Assembly (NCBI GenBank): GCA_029210695.1
Contig: JARGFH010000001.1
Span: 1-64,000, forward strand
Origin: Acidimicrobiia bacterium
GTDB taxonomy: Bacteria; Actinomycetota; Acidimicrobiia; Spongiisociales; JAHEDJ01
Length of the DNA: 64,000 nucleotides
Direction: 5' to 3'
This document shows, piece after piece, positions 1 through 9,231 of this stretch. The number at the start of each line of letters is the position of its first letter. Position 1 is the first letter of the stretch. The notes beneath the pieces were generated by a model that saw only the letters and a list, made by a program, of their open reading frames with translations, searched no databases and was not told the DNA's origin. Made by a program: the position numbers and the translations under genes.

Positions 1-1
1 G

Positions 2-448
2 AGCCCTCCTCTACGCCGGAAAACCCAACTGGAATCTACTCGCCACCATCACACCCCGCTGAAATCCGATGAGCCGGATAACGGACCAGAGATGAAAGCC
101 GGCGACACCCGCACCTTCATGGCGCTGATGGCGATCACCCAACATCATGGACGGCCCCACACTCCCACCGACCAGGCACCGATCGAGTCGTTCTTCGGCC
201 ACCTCAAAGGCGACTGGCCCCACCTGACCAGGATCACCGATCCTGCCGTCCTCGACGTCGAGCTCGACAGGATTCGAGTCGAATACAACACCGTCCGGCT
301 ACATGAAGGGATCGGGTATGTCACCCCCGATGACGAGCACTCCGGCAGAGGAGCCGCCATCCGACGGCAACGATCAACCGGGATGAAGAAGGCACGCAAA
401 GATCGGATCGACTACAACAGAAACAACCCGCCCCGGACCCGACCATGA
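2..448 (+). CDS. IS transposase, DDE integrase-core C-terminal part (5' end outside window)
   Basis: This is the C-terminal part of a DDE (rve-type) transposase that would cut and join the ends of its insertion sequence. Visible are the second catalytic Asp in DNGPEM and the catalytic Glu in APIESFFGHLKGDWPHL, followed by the EYNTVRLHEGIGYVTPDDEH segment usual in IS3-like actinobacterial elements. The frame is open to the window edge, but the residues before DNGP do not look like integrase sequence, so the element may already be degenerate. The first ATG in frame is at 92. The stop at 446-448 is followed within about 40 bases by the broken end of an IS21-type gene, so one element probably landed in or recombined with the other. 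The IS family is a judgement from the motif, not a search. Confidence 0.7.
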   Translation, partial: SPPLRRKTQLESTRHHHTPLKSDEPDNGPEMKAGDTRTFMALMAITQHHGRPHTPTDQAPIESFFGHLKGDWPHLTRITDPAVLDVELDRIRVEYNTVRLHEGIGYVTPDDEHSGRGAAIRRQRSTGMKKARKDRIDYNRNNPPRTRP

Positions 449-483
449 ATTGGGTTAGGAACCCGGCGACCTATATCAAAGAG

Positions 484-1287
484 TCAGATACACCTCAGAT
501 CCAGAGACGCCTGCGCCTCAGCCAGCGACGTCGCCTGGAGGGTTCGCCACCAGCGTTGAGTCAGATAGTGGATCTGTTTCTCCACGACGCCTTTGCGGTT
601 CCCCCGCCTCGGCGGACACGGCACCACTCTGACTCCGTAATGCTTCGCCACCGGTGCGAACGACGCCTGGATCTTCCCGGTCTGTGGGTTGATCACCGTC
701 GCCATCCGATCCACCCTCCACACCCGTGCGGTGCCACCAAAACGGCGCAGCACCGCGTCGATGCCCTCAACCAGATACGGCTGATCGGTCGAATAGGCCA
801 GCCACGCCCGACTCTTGGACGAATACGACAAGGCTCCGACCAGCATCGACACCTCCACGGTCCGATCCCACGGACACGTCCCGAGTTCGTCCCAGTCCCA
901 CTGGAGCTCCTCACCGGATGGATGCTCAATGATGACCGTGGGGCGGCCCTTCACCCCCGAACAGGCTTCGCAATGCGGACGCAGATTCCGTTCGCGTATC
1001 TTGCGGGTGAACGTCGGATACGAACGGTCATACCCCAACGCCTGGACCTCATCGAACAAGGTTGTTGCCCACACACCATGATCATCGACCAGACGCTGCC
1101 GCACATACGCCTCGACGTGGTCGAACGGATCTTCCTCGACCACCGCCCGAACGCCTGGTTGGCGGACACCAGCCAGATACGCCCGGATCGTCTTTCGGTC
1201 TCTTCCCGTGTGGCGGGCGATCTCCGAGATCGTCCAACCCTGCTTCCTCAATGCATGAACTTCCACGTCTTCCTCCTGTGTCAACAT
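484..1287 (-). pseudogene. istA: Truncated IS21-family transposase (IstA)
   Basis: The first 267 residues match an IstA transposase. An N-terminal helix-turn-helix (QGWTISEIARHTGRDRKTIR, about residues 16-35) is followed by a DDE core that starts at QWDWDELG. The gene carries on through PPRRGNRKGVVEKQIHYL and then stops abruptly after AQASLD. Full IstA proteins are roughly 400-500 residues, so the C-terminal part is missing. No istB helper ATPase follows, because the sequence runs straight into the other transposase remnant. The gene is therefore a non-autonomous fragment. The start ATG at 1287 lies about 100 bases inside the IS21-type terminal repeats. Confidence 0.8.
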
Positions 1288-1379
1288 CAGGCAGGGGTTC
1301 CTCTCCTCGCCGGCGGGTCGTTGCTGACAGCCAGCTTGGAGAGGGCCCCACCCAACAGTGGGTATTCCCTCTCAGGAGG

Positions 1380-1420
1380 TGGGGAATTTCAGTGAGCAGG
1401 TCTGGGGAGTTTCAATGAGC
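1380..1420 (+). repeat. IS21-type terminal direct repeats (two copies)
   Basis: Two 18-base copies lie at 1380-1397 and 1403-1420: TGGGGAATTTCAGTGAGC and TGGGGAGTTTCAATGAGC. They are 16/18 identical and 5 bases apart. Closely spaced multiple repeats of this kind at the termini are the usual transposase-binding sites of IS21 elements. They sit upstream of the truncated istA and mark its end of the element. Confidence 0.75.
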
Positions 1421-2566
1421 GTGGTCAGGACCGCCGGCATAGATCAGGTATCCGCCCACGGCATCGTCGTGAAAAGCCGGGCCGTTGGCCAGGTAGTCCA
1501 GTGCTGCCACCGGAAACGTCTGGTCGTCGATTTCGACCGGACCTCGAAAGGCGGCAAATGGGAGGGCCAGTATGAGTCCTGCCGCGATCAACACCACAAT
1601 CGGCGAAGCTGAACCATTAGATCGCTCACGAGACCGGATCGCCGGCACCATCCACGGCACCAACACAATCATTGCCGGAAATAGCGCCCGCAGTGATGTC
1701 AACCCAAACAGAAGGAATGGACCGATGATCCATAGATCTCCGACAGGAACCCTGCCCTTGATCGCTTGATAGATAAGGGCGATGATGCCGGCGAAAAACG
1801 GAAGGGCCCCAATGGACAGCGGATCGGGAGCAGCCCACTCGGAGATGAAATCCAAAGCTCCTCGATTCGATACAAATCGCCACAGGATCTCCCAAGCATG
1901 CCACCCATGCGCCGTAAGGGACACCACTATGCTCGCCAGTGTCAGCGGACGCACGATCCGCCGATCCCGCTGAGCGACGGCATACAGCGCCACGTATCCA
2001 ATCCCGAGAACGAAAGAACCATGGCTCGATGCCCACACCCAGAGAAGGACCGGGATCGACCATCTCATTCCGGGCATCTCCGTGACGAGTATCAACAAAG
2101 CCAAAAGGGCAAACGATGCCACTACCGGCCGCGGAACGAAGTACATACCTCCCAGCCACGTCAGCCCGATCATCCCAGCGGATATGCGAGTCGCATTGAA
2201 CCCGAGGCGGTACATGCGGATCCCGGTCGCTCCGACAGTCAGCAAGGCGCAGCCGGCAATCCATGCAGGTACGAACCTTAGTTCGAACCTGCCGTCGAGC
2301 CATCCGTACATGAGTTCGATCAACCAACTCTGGGTCCGCCATGGTGCGCCGCCGGACGTGAACGAGAAGGGATCGCTTCGGATCACCTCACCTGCACCGA
2401 GCTGAAGGTCGCCTGCCCGGAGATGCCAGAGAAACGAGTTGTCCCTGATGGGCTGAAATGCCGCGATGCCGATGGCGACCCAGGGAATGAGCATAAACAG
2501 ACTCCGGATGGACCATCTAGTCGACGGAGACCGCGACGCAGGCGAATGGCGGGAGGGTCCTACCAA
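1412..2566 (-). pseudogene. Polytopic membrane protein gene truncated by an IS21 element
   Basis: This 384-residue hydrophobic protein has about nine or ten predicted membrane segments, seen as repeated runs of Leu/Ile/Val/Ala. Near the N-terminus is the stretch NSFLWHLRAGDLQL followed by DPFSFTSGG, a pattern I know from uncharacterised bacterial glycosyltransferase-like membrane proteins; no function is assigned. Such proteins usually continue after the GGYLIYAG segment with a further conserved region. Here the frame ends five codons later inside the IS21 terminal repeat, so the C-terminus is lost. It lies 7 bp downstream of tadC on the same strand and probably belonged to the Tad operon. 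The first start codon is TTG at 2566; the true start is uncertain. Confidence 0.65.
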
Positions 2567-2573
2567 TGAATCC

Positions 2574-3494
2574 TCAGAGATTGATGAAGTTGTCCCAGAT
2601 CTGGAGTGCTGCCGGGCCTAGCAGGACGATGAATAGAGATGGGAAGATACAGAAAACCAGCGGGAACACCAGCTTGACTGGAGCGGCGAACGCTTTTTCT
2701 TGAGCCCGCTGCCTCCGCTTGACGCGCATCTCATCTGCCTGCACTCGCAGCACCCGGGAGATCGTCACACCGAAGGCCTCGGCCTGCATCATCGAGAGGA
2801 TGAACGACCGAAGCTCGTCGAGGTCGGTCCTGTCCGTCAAGTGCCGCATCGCATCGCGGCGGGTGACGCCAACGCGAGTCTCCTGAAGCATGCGGAAGAA
2901 CTCCTCAGACAGCGGGCCTGGGACCGTTGCCACCACCCTCGACAGGGCGGAATCGAAGCCGAGTCCGGCCTCAACGCTGATGACGAGCAGGTCCAAGACA
3001 TCAGGTAGAGCGCGCTGCATCAGTGCGCGCCGCTCATCGATCTTGCGGGTCAGCCAGGCGTCTGGCCCGAAGAAACCGAGAATGAGCGCAAACGCAAGCA
3101 TGAGCAGCGTCATCCCAATTGTGAGATCAACCGTCGATACAGCCAGGAAGAACAGTCCGAGGCCGGCGGCGACGCCCAACAGTTTGATCACGGCCCAGGC
3201 GTTGGCATCGAGAGTTCCGGGGCTGCCGGCAAAGATCAACCGCTTCTGCGTGCGTTTCAGCCAGCCCACCGGTGTAAAACGTGCAAGACCGCGACCGAGT
3301 CCGATGAAGATCGGGGCGATCGCCCGTTCGGAGACCGGCTTGGACAGCGTTTCCTCGCGCAGCGCGTTCCGCCCGTACATGGCCAACCGGTCGGTCGCCG
3401 CCTCGCGCACACGTACTACACCAAGTCCCACCCAGAAGGCAAAGGCAAATAGGACCAGAAATACAGAACCAGCGGCAAGGAGTAGTTGATCCAT
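2574..3494 (-). CDS. tadC: TadC-like type II secretion F-domain membrane protein
   Basis: A 306-residue inner-membrane platform protein of the Tad/Flp pilus or secretion machine, predicted to work with TadB and the TadA ATPase. An N-terminal membrane segment (LLAAGSVFLVLFAFAFWVGL) and a helical pair near residues 105-145 are followed by the F domain (LPDVLDLLVISVEAGLGFDS; later EAFGVTISRVLRVQADEMR) and a C-terminal membrane segment. I chose ATG 3494 because it shares one base with the stop of the preceding tadB (TGATG). A longer frame back to 3575 overlaps tadB and adds a non-matching Arg-rich tail. Confidence 0.85.
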   Translation of the reverse strand: MDQLLLAAGSVFLVLFAFAFWVGLGVVRVREAATDRLAMYGRNALREETLSKPVSERAIAPIFIGLGRGLARFTPVGWLKRTQKRLIFAGSPGTLDANAWAVIKLLGVAAGLGLFFLAVSTVDLTIGMTLLMLAFALILGFFGPDAWLTRKIDERRALMQRALPDVLDLLVISVEAGLGFDSALSRVVATVPGPLSEEFFRMLQETRVGVTRRDAMRHLTDRTDLDELRSFILSMMQAEAFGVTISRVLRVQADEMRVKRRQRAQEKAFAAPVKLVFPLVFCIFPSLFIVLLGPAALQIWDNFINL

Positions 3495-5440
3495 CAGATC
3501 TCGATATCCACGATCTTCTTCAACCAGAATCCGCCCAAGCCCATGAGCAGCAATCCGACGCCGATTGCGGACCATCCTCTGATATCGGCGGTGAGCGGGC
3601 TCAGGTAGTCGGGGTTGGTCGTGAACAGAAACAAGCCGAGAAGGAAGGGCATTGCGGCCAGGATCAAGGCCGATATACGGCCCTCCGCGGTCAGCGCACG
3701 AATCTCGCCTCGGAGCCGATTTCGCTGCAACATCGTGTCTGCCACAGTCTGCAGCACTTCAGCGAGGTTACCGCCGACCTCACGCTGGATTTCGATGGCC
3801 ATGACTGCCCAGTTCCAGTCCTCAGACCGCATGCGGGCGGTGATTCCGTGTAGAGCATCGACAACGGGACGTCCCAATCGTGTCTCGGCAATCACCCTTC
3901 CGAACTCCCGAGCGGTCGGCTGCGGCGCCTCAGAAACGACGGCCTCGACAGCCTGCAGCAGCGATAACCCTGCGCGCAAAGACGTTGAAACAAGGATCAG
4001 TGTATCGGGCAACTGCTCTTCGAACTTGGTTTTCTCGCGTTGGCCCACCCGTTGGATGAGCGCAAACAGCAGGAGCAGCATCACAGCCAGAGCCGCGATC
4101 CCGAAGAGGGCATTTCGGGTCACAGCCCAGACAACCACACCAATTATGATGCTGAGGCCCAACCCTGCCGCAATAGCTTCGCCCGCCCGAAGAGGAATGT
4201 TGCCCTGCTCGAGAACACTGTTGAGAGCGTTGAGAATCCCGCGTTGCCGGGCGGCCTCCTCGGCTTGTTCGGTGAAGCGGCCGAGGAATGGGATGCGGGC
4301 CAGGATTCCCTTCTTCTCTTCAACGGCCTCCCGGCCTCCGCGCCCGTATGCTTGGAGGCGATTGCGGAAGGAGTCTGCCCCCTCGTCTTGCTCCCGCCCG
4401 AAGAGAATATAGAGCAGCATTACCAGAGAAAGACCAACGGCCAGGGATCCGATCAGAAGCAAGGTGCCGGGAGGAGCCGGGGCATTGGAGATAACGGTGT
4501 ATTGCTCCGCCTGCGGAAAGGTCACGGTTGTCGTCGACCGGGGCTCGGTGGTTCGCGTTACGAAACCGGGAACGGCGACTGAGGTTGAAGCAACCAATGC
4601 GCCATACTCGACCGCGAAGGCAACATCCTCCGGGCTCTTGGTTGAGGCGTTGAATCGCAGGACGAGTTTGTTGTCGAGTTCGCGCTGAATCTGGTCGTAG
4701 AGCGTCGCCAACTCCGCCGGATCCGAGGTTGCGAGATAGAGACCATCGGTAGCCGATGAGAAGCTCTGGAGGGGGCCAGGATCGAAGGTTGCCGACTCGA
4801 GCCCGATGCCGAACACCCGCGGGGCACTTCCAGAGTCCAAGACTGCGAGCACGTCATCGACCGTCGCCTCGGAGCCATCATCTGCGCCGTCGGTGAGGAT
4901 GATCATGTGTGGTTGGAGTTCGGCTGCCTCGCCTTGATACATACCAACCGAACGAATGACCGCGTCGTAGAGGGCGGTGTCGCCCCCAGATTCGAGCGTG
5001 CTGATCAGCCGGAGCAGTTCAGCCGAATCATTCCGGAAGGCCGAGAGAACATTGACCTCGTCGCCAAACGTGACGAGCGCAATCCAGTCTTGATCCCGTT
5101 TGGTGCGCACGAAACTGGCGGCGGCCGCCTTGGCCTGCTCAATAGGATCGCCCACCATGCTGCCGCTGACGTCGATGACAAGGACAACGCCCACCCTGAC
5201 TGTCGACTCCGCAATGGACTCGACCTCAATCGACTCCAGGGGCACACCATTCTCGGTGACCACTATCTCGTCAGTGTTGAGACCAACGATGTTGCGGAAC
5301 TCGACCACCATTGTGACACGACCATCGTCCTCGTACCGTCCAATGTTGACATCGAGGATGTCGAGAGAGGCCGTTTCGCTCTGGGCAAGCGCCGGTAGAC
5401 CGGCAGAGACCAGAAGCATGACGACAAGCCCGAGGAGCAA
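3494..5440 (-). CDS. tadB: VWA domain-TadB fusion protein
   Basis: A 648-residue fusion. Residues 1-20 are a signal peptide. About 82-255 form a von Willebrand A domain with an apparently complete metal site: DVSGS at 90-94, Thr155 in GGDTALYDA and Asp184 in LTDGADDG. A membrane segment follows at about 325-347. The rest (about 400-648) is a TadB F domain with EEQLPDTLILVSTSLRAGLS and EIQREVGGNLAEVLQTVADT. The predicted topology puts the VWA domain outside the membrane and the TadB part in the inner-membrane platform. The start is TTG at 5440; the preceding codons read ATC-AAG-CGC-CTC, as if a normal MKRL signal-peptide start had an ATC codon. The gene lies 14 bp after tadA and overlaps tadC. 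Confidence 0.85.
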   Translation of the reverse strand: MLLGLVVMLLVSAGLPALAQSETASLDILDVNIGRYEDDGRVTMVVEFRNIVGLNTDEIVVTENGVPLESIEVESIAESTVRVGVVLVIDVSGSMVGDPIEQAKAAAASFVRTKRDQDWIALVTFGDEVNVLSAFRNDSAELLRLISTLESGGDTALYDAVIRSVGMYQGEAAELQPHMIILTDGADDGSEATVDDVLAVLDSGSAPRVFGIGLESATFDPGPLQSFSSATDGLYLATSDPAELATLYDQIQRELDNKLVLRFNASTKSPEDVAFAVEYGALVASTSVAVPGFVTRTTEPRSTTTVTFPQAEQYTVISNAPAPPGTLLLIGSLAVGLSLVMLLYILFGREQDEGADSFRNRLQAYGRGGREAVEEKKGILARIPFLGRFTEQAEEAARQRGILNALNSVLEQGNIPLRAGEAIAAGLGLSIIIGVVVWAVTRNALFGIAALAVMLLLLFALIQRVGQREKTKFEEQLPDTLILVSTSLRAGLSLLQAVEAVVSEAPQPTAREFGRVIAETRLGRPVVDALHGITARMRSEDWNWAVMAIEIQREVGGNLAEVLQTVADTMLQRNRLRGEIRALTAEGRISALILAAMPFLLGLFLFTTNPDYLSPLTADIRGWSAIGVGLLLMGLGGFWLKKIVDIEI

Positions 5441-5454
5441 GAGGCGCTTGATGG

Positions 5455-6831
5455 CTACCGTCCCATCGTGTAGGAATCAGACCGGCGAGCGAACGGTTCG
5501 GGATCGAAGAGATCGCCCGGCAGGCGAATGCCGATGTCCGATAGCTGATCGCTGAAGCTCGGCCGGATGCCGGTGGCTTTCAGCCGACCAAGGTACTTGC
5601 CGTCCTCGTCGACACCCATCCCGAAGTCGAACAGGAACAGATCCTGCAGGGTGATGATGTCGCCCTCCATGCCCTCCACCTCGGTTACGTGCGTTACACG
5701 GCGGGTGCCATCCCGCAACCGGCCGATGTGGACGATGAGATCGACGGCCGACGAGATCTGCTCACGGATGGCCCGGACCGGGAGGTCAAACCCGGCCATG
5801 AGCACCATGGTCTCGACGCGGGACAGTGTGTCCCGTGGCGAGTTCGAGTGCACGGTGGTCAACGACCCATCGTGACCGGTATTCATCGCCTGCAGCATGT
5901 CGAGGGCCTCACCACCACGAACCTCACCGACGACGATCCGGTCGGGCCGCATACGCAGGGTGTTGCGAACCAGGTCGCGAATCGTGATCTGACCTTTGCC
6001 CTCGAGGTTCGGCGGCCGGGACTCGAGGCTGAGCAGATGCTCTTGATGGAGCTGCAATTCGGCTGCATCCTCAATCGTCACGATTCGCTCGGTCTCGGGA
6101 ATGTAGGAAGACGCCACATTGAGGGTGGTGGTCTTGCCGGAGCCGGTTCCACCGCTAATGAAGATGTTGAGCCGGCCCTCGACACATGCCCGCAGGAAGT
6201 CGGCCACTTTCTGGCTCATCGAGCCAAACCGGACCAGATCCTCCTCCTGCAATGGGTCGACGGAGAACTTACGAATAGTCAGGAACGGGCCACCGATGGC
6301 CAATGGATGAATGACCGCGTTGACGCGGGAACCGTCGGGAAGCCGTGCATCGACCAGCGGAGTGGCCTCGTCGACGCGCCTGCCGACCTGACCGACGATC
6401 TTGTCGATGATGCGTCGCAGATGGACATCATCGACGAACCTGACGTCGGTCCTGGCCAGCTTGCCGTCGCGCTCGACATAGATGCTGTGCGGTCCGTTGA
6501 CCATTACTTCGGTCACCTCAGGGTCGTTGAGAAGCGGATCGATCGGGCCGTATCCGAGAACGTCCGAGGCGATCTCATTGAGGAGTTGTGATCGGTCGGC
6601 GCTCGACAGGGGGACGCTCTCCTCCTGGTCGACTGCCCATTCGAGCATCTCCATCACCCGTAAACGCAGTTCGGCGTCACTCATCTGGCGGTCGTAGAGC
6701 GTCGGACCGAGTTCCTCGACGACCCGGAAATGGAGCTTGCCGCGCAGGTCGCGGAACGTCTTCTCGCGCTGCGAGTCGAACGTCACGCCCGACTGTTTGG
6801 CGGCGGCCACTCTCTCAGACAGCGATGCCAT
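5455..6831 (-). CDS. tadA: TadA/CpaF secretion ATPase
   Basis: A 458-residue hexameric type II/IV secretion ATPase that would power pilin assembly at the cytoplasmic face. Clear motifs are Walker A GGTGSGKT (227-234), the Asp box VTIEDAAEL (from 251), Walker B-like [12 protein letters not shown] (from 299) and the His box [14 protein letters not shown] (from 318). The N-terminal third (residues 1-110) is the usual CpaF-type helical domain. The ATG at 6831 is preceded by a strong ribosome-binding site, GAAGGAGGG. It lies between tadZ and the VWA-tadB fusion on the same strand. Confidence 0.93.
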   Translation of the reverse strand: MASLSERVAAAKQSGVTFDSQREKTFRDLRGKLHFRVVEELGPTLYDRQMSDAELRLRVMEMLEWAVDQEESVPLSSADRSQLLNEIASDVLGYGPIDPLLNDPEVTEVMVNGPHSIYVERDGKLARTDVRFVDDVHLRRIIDKIVGQVGRRVDEATPLVDARLPDGSRVNAVIHPLAIGGPFLTIRKFSVDPLQEEDLVRFGSMSQKVADFLRACVEGRLNIFISGGTGSGKTTTLNVASSYIPETERIVTIEDAAELQLHQEHLLSLESRPPNLEGKGQITIRDLVRNTLRMRPDRIVVGEVRGGEALDMLQAMNTGHDGSLTTVHSNSPRDTLSRVETMVLMAGFDLPVRAIREQISSAVDLIVHIGRLRDGTRRVTHVTEVEGMEGDIITLQDLFLFDFGMGVDEDGKYLGRLKATGIRPSFSDQLSDIGIRLPGDLFDPEPFARRSDSYTMGR

Positions 6832-6869
6832 GGTTCAGTCCCTCCTTCGGGGTGCGCGTCGACCAGTAC

Positions 6870-8066
6870 CTATAACCATCGGCGCTTGGACTCCCGACTT
6901 GACTCGGTTGTCTCCCCAACGACGAGTCTATATACGGACTCAAATCCTTTGGCAACCTTCGATTTGGGAGCACTCTCGACGACCGGCCGGCCTTCGTTGA
7001 CCGAAGCCGGTACCAGCCCGTCGGACGGAACAGATGCCGAAATCTTCATCTTTAGAGACTTCTCGATCTCCTTCTCGTCCAGCCGCGCCTTGGCGTTCGA
7101 ACGGTTGAGCACCAGCTGGATCTTGGAAGAGGGGAACTTCAGCAAGCGCAACGTCTCGAGGGCCAGCTTGGCGTTCTTGACGCTGGGCAGATCCATGTCG
7201 ACGATGACCAGTACGTCATCGGCACGTTCCAGCAGCGACAGCAGCAACTCATCGAGCAGCGAAGCCGTGTCGACGACCACGAAGTCGAACATGCCTCGCA
7301 GCTTGCCGAGGATCTCGATCATGGCGGCGGTGGAGATCTCGTCGGCGAAGGCCGGCTCGAGCGGGGCGGCGAGAACACTCAATCCGGTTGGGTGCTTGGT
7401 CAACAATGAATCGAGCAGGGACTCGTCCAGACGATGGATCTCATGGGCGGCGTTGACGACGGTCAGCTTCGGCTCAAGTTGCAGTACGAGGCAGACGTCG
7501 CCGAACTGCAGGTCGGCATCGACCACGACGACCCGCTTGGGGTCATGGTGTTGCGCCAGCATCATGGCCAGGTTGGTCGCCATGACCGTCTTGCCGCTTC
7601 CACCCTTGGCCGACATGACGGTGATGATGCGGCCCTCACGGGGAGCAGCGGGCGCATACGGCTCCGACGGTGGGGCGGCCAGTTTTCGTTCGGCACGCTT
7701 CCCGACGTCACCAAGTATCTCTGCCAGCTTGGCGGGAGAGACGGGTGCTTCGATCACATCACGAAGACCGCCCCGGAGCGCCGCCCTCAGGAGTGGAGCG
7801 GTGATCGTGCCTGCGACCAGGACGAGAGAGAGGTCGGGATCGAACTCCTGCAGCATCGTGGCGTCCTTGATACCGGCCTCGTGGGCGTGGGATGGTCCAA
7901 GCAACACCAAACGGATATCGCCCGCCTCGACGGCGCGCTGCGCATCGGCGAGCGTGCGCGCGGTCGGAACGCGTCCGTCGAAGGCACGCTTTGCCTCGTC
8001 GAGGAACTCGTCATCGTCATCGACGATGATGATTCCGTATTGGTCCCAGTCGTATTCGGTCGTCAT
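6870..8066 (-). CDS. tadZ: TadZ/CpaE pilus-localisation ATPase with pseudo-receiver domain
   Basis: A 398-residue MinD/ParA-like protein thought to place the Tad machine in the cell. Residues 8-120 resemble a response-regulator receiver (IIIVDDDDEF acidic pocket), but the strand that should end in the phospho-acceptor Asp reads RLVLLGPS, so it is a pseudo-receiver. The ATPase domain starts at about 147, with the deviant P-loop SAKGGSGKT (152-160) and switch-like VVVDADLQFGD and FDFVVVDTAS. The start ATG overlaps the cpaB stop by 4 bp. Confidence 0.88.
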   Translation of the reverse strand: MTTEYDWDQYGIIIVDDDDEFLDEAKRAFDGRVPTARTLADAQRAVEAGDIRLVLLGPSHAHEAGIKDATMLQEFDPDLSLVLVAGTITAPLLRAALRGGLRDVIEAPVSPAKLAEILGDVGKRAERKLAAPPSEPYAPAAPREGRIITVMSAKGGSGKTVMATNLAMMLAQHHDPKRVVVVDADLQFGDVCLVLQLEPKLTVVNAAHEIHRLDESLLDSLLTKHPTGLSVLAAPLEPAFADEISTAAMIEILGKLRGMFDFVVVDTASLLDELLLSLLERADDVLVIVDMDLPSVKNAKLALETLRLLKFPSSKIQLVLNRSNAKARLDEKEIEKSLKMKISASVPSDGLVPASVNEGRPVVESAPKSKVAKGFESVYRLVVGETTESSRESKRRWL

Positions 8067-9013
8067 TCTTCGAGGAGCAACGCTTCCAGGTCGGCAAGGA
8101 ACGGGAACAACTTGGTTAGGTAGCCAAACTCGGGTCCGTACAGGGCTTCCACGGTCACACCCTCGGTCGGCTGATCGGATACGGCAACGAATCCGGGAGG
8201 TACGAGCGTCAACCAGGTCGAGCCGTTCTCACGGCCGAACACGAGTTTCTCGGCCTGGTCGGGAGAAACCTCGAGGGTAAGAACGACGACGCTGCTCTCT
8301 TCTTCTGGGACCGTCACCGCCCCGTCTTCGGTGGTCTGAGGAACGACGACCTCCGCAGGAGCGTCTTCTTCCGGCTTGACGTCTTTGCCAACTGCGAGGA
8401 CAGGAACGCCTTGCAGCGTATAGCGGGTGAAGGCTTTGGTGATGGTATTGGTCTCTACCGGCTGTCCATCGGCAGGAGCGGGCTCTTCTGGCTGCACGTC
8501 TCCGATGATGACTTCTTCTCCGATCGGCACGTCGATCTCGAGTTCCATGGAAACGATCACATTCACCCTGTCACCGGGCTCGATGAACCCGTTGACACCC
8601 TGTTCAAGTGCGACTGAAACGGTGATGGCTTCCTTGCCGTCGGCAATCCGACCGGCCAGCGGCGCGATTTCTGTCGTGATCGCCACCCACTGATCGGTCG
8701 TCAAGACCTGCCCGCCGGAGATCGGACCGGCGGCTACCCGGCCGGCCAGCGTCGCTTCGAGTTTCTCGATCGAGTCGATGGCGTTCTGCGGAACGAGGCG
8801 GGCTTCTTCTTCGCTCTCCACATAGCGGAACTGCTCGATCACGGCCGCACCGGTGGTGCCCTCCGGGAGAACCTCGAGGGCGCGGTAAACGACCTGATAG
8901 GTGCGGTCCTTGGCGGCCTCTTCTTCGACTCCGGAGAGGAAGTTGTACACAGCAAACGTGGCGATGGCCGCCAGCAGCAGCGCAACCACCAGGACGAGTG
9001 TCCGCCTACCCAT
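8063..9013 (-). CDS. cpaB: CpaB/RcpC Flp pilus assembly protein
   Basis: A 316-residue membrane-anchored periplasmic protein with an N-terminal membrane segment (LVLVVALLLAAIATFAVYNF, residues 6-25), a SAF-like region (AGPISGGQVLTTDQW) and a CpaB/RcpC core (ITVSVALEQGVNGFIEPGDR). An acidic linker (about 220-250) separates it from a final domain. It is the first gene of the tad operon, with ATG at 9013 behind a strong AAGGAG ribosome-binding site. The relatives in Gram-negatives help gate the secretin; no secretin gene is seen here. Confidence 0.85.
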   Translation of the reverse strand: MGRRTLVLVVALLLAAIATFAVYNFLSGVEEEAAKDRTYQVVYRALEVLPEGTTGAAVIEQFRYVESEEEARLVPQNAIDSIEKLEATLAGRVAAGPISGGQVLTTDQWVAITTEIAPLAGRIADGKEAITVSVALEQGVNGFIEPGDRVNVIVSMELEIDVPIGEEVIIGDVQPEEPAPADGQPVETNTITKAFTRYTLQGVPVLAVGKDVKPEEDAPAEVVVPQTTEDGAVTVPEEESSVVVLTLEVSPDQAEKLVFGRENGSTWLTLVPPGFVAVSDQPTEGVTVEALYGPEFGYLTKLFPFLADLEALLLEE

Positions 9014-9231
9014 TGAGTCTCCTTAAATCATGAGGGCCGCATTCGAACGGCATCAAAACCCCAAAGTACCAGTTTGTTGCGGGGGCGCGCACAGCAGCGC
9101 GGTCGGTGAAAGCCCAACCGTTACCGTACACAAAACCCCCCTGTTGTCGCAGAGTCATCGTTATTCAGTCTCCCCGGCCCTGCCACCAGCACCGAGGCTG
9201 CCACAGATCGTGAAATTGTCAAGCCGCGTTC
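9014..9231 (-). promoter_or_regulatory. Intergenic region with probable promoter and leader of the tad operon
   Basis: These 218 bases separate the rpsA stop from cpaB. On the minus strand the region holds a TTGACA hexamer close to the end of rpsA without a convincing -10 at standard spacing, a GC-rich dyad (CGCGC-TGCTGT-GCGCG) and the cpaB ribosome-binding site. I looked for a GEMM-type cyclic-di-GMP riboswitch, as is found before some pilus genes, and did not see its conserved bases. Confidence 0.35.

Larger units (their letters stand above)
484..1420 (-). mobile_element. IS21-family insertion sequence remnant
   Basis: The remnant consists of the truncated istA plus its promoter-proximal end with two terminal direct repeats at 1380-1420. 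The other end, with istB and the distal terminal repeat, is absent and is replaced by the transposase at 2-448. The istA-proximal end lies inside the 3' end of the membrane-protein gene at 1412-2566, so the insertion cut that gene. The exact outer boundary is uncertain by a few bases, because the stop codon of the interrupted gene (1412-1414) is itself supplied by the terminal repeat. Confidence 0.7.

Noticed and set aside
445-1395. 316-residue plus-strand open frame opposite istA
   Set aside because: It is antisense to the clear IS21 transposase, is His/Arg/Pro-rich with no recognisable domain, and ends in the terminal repeat.
9014-9231. Cyclic-di-GMP riboswitch before the tad operon
   Set aside because: The conserved GEMM bases and tetraloop receptor are not present.
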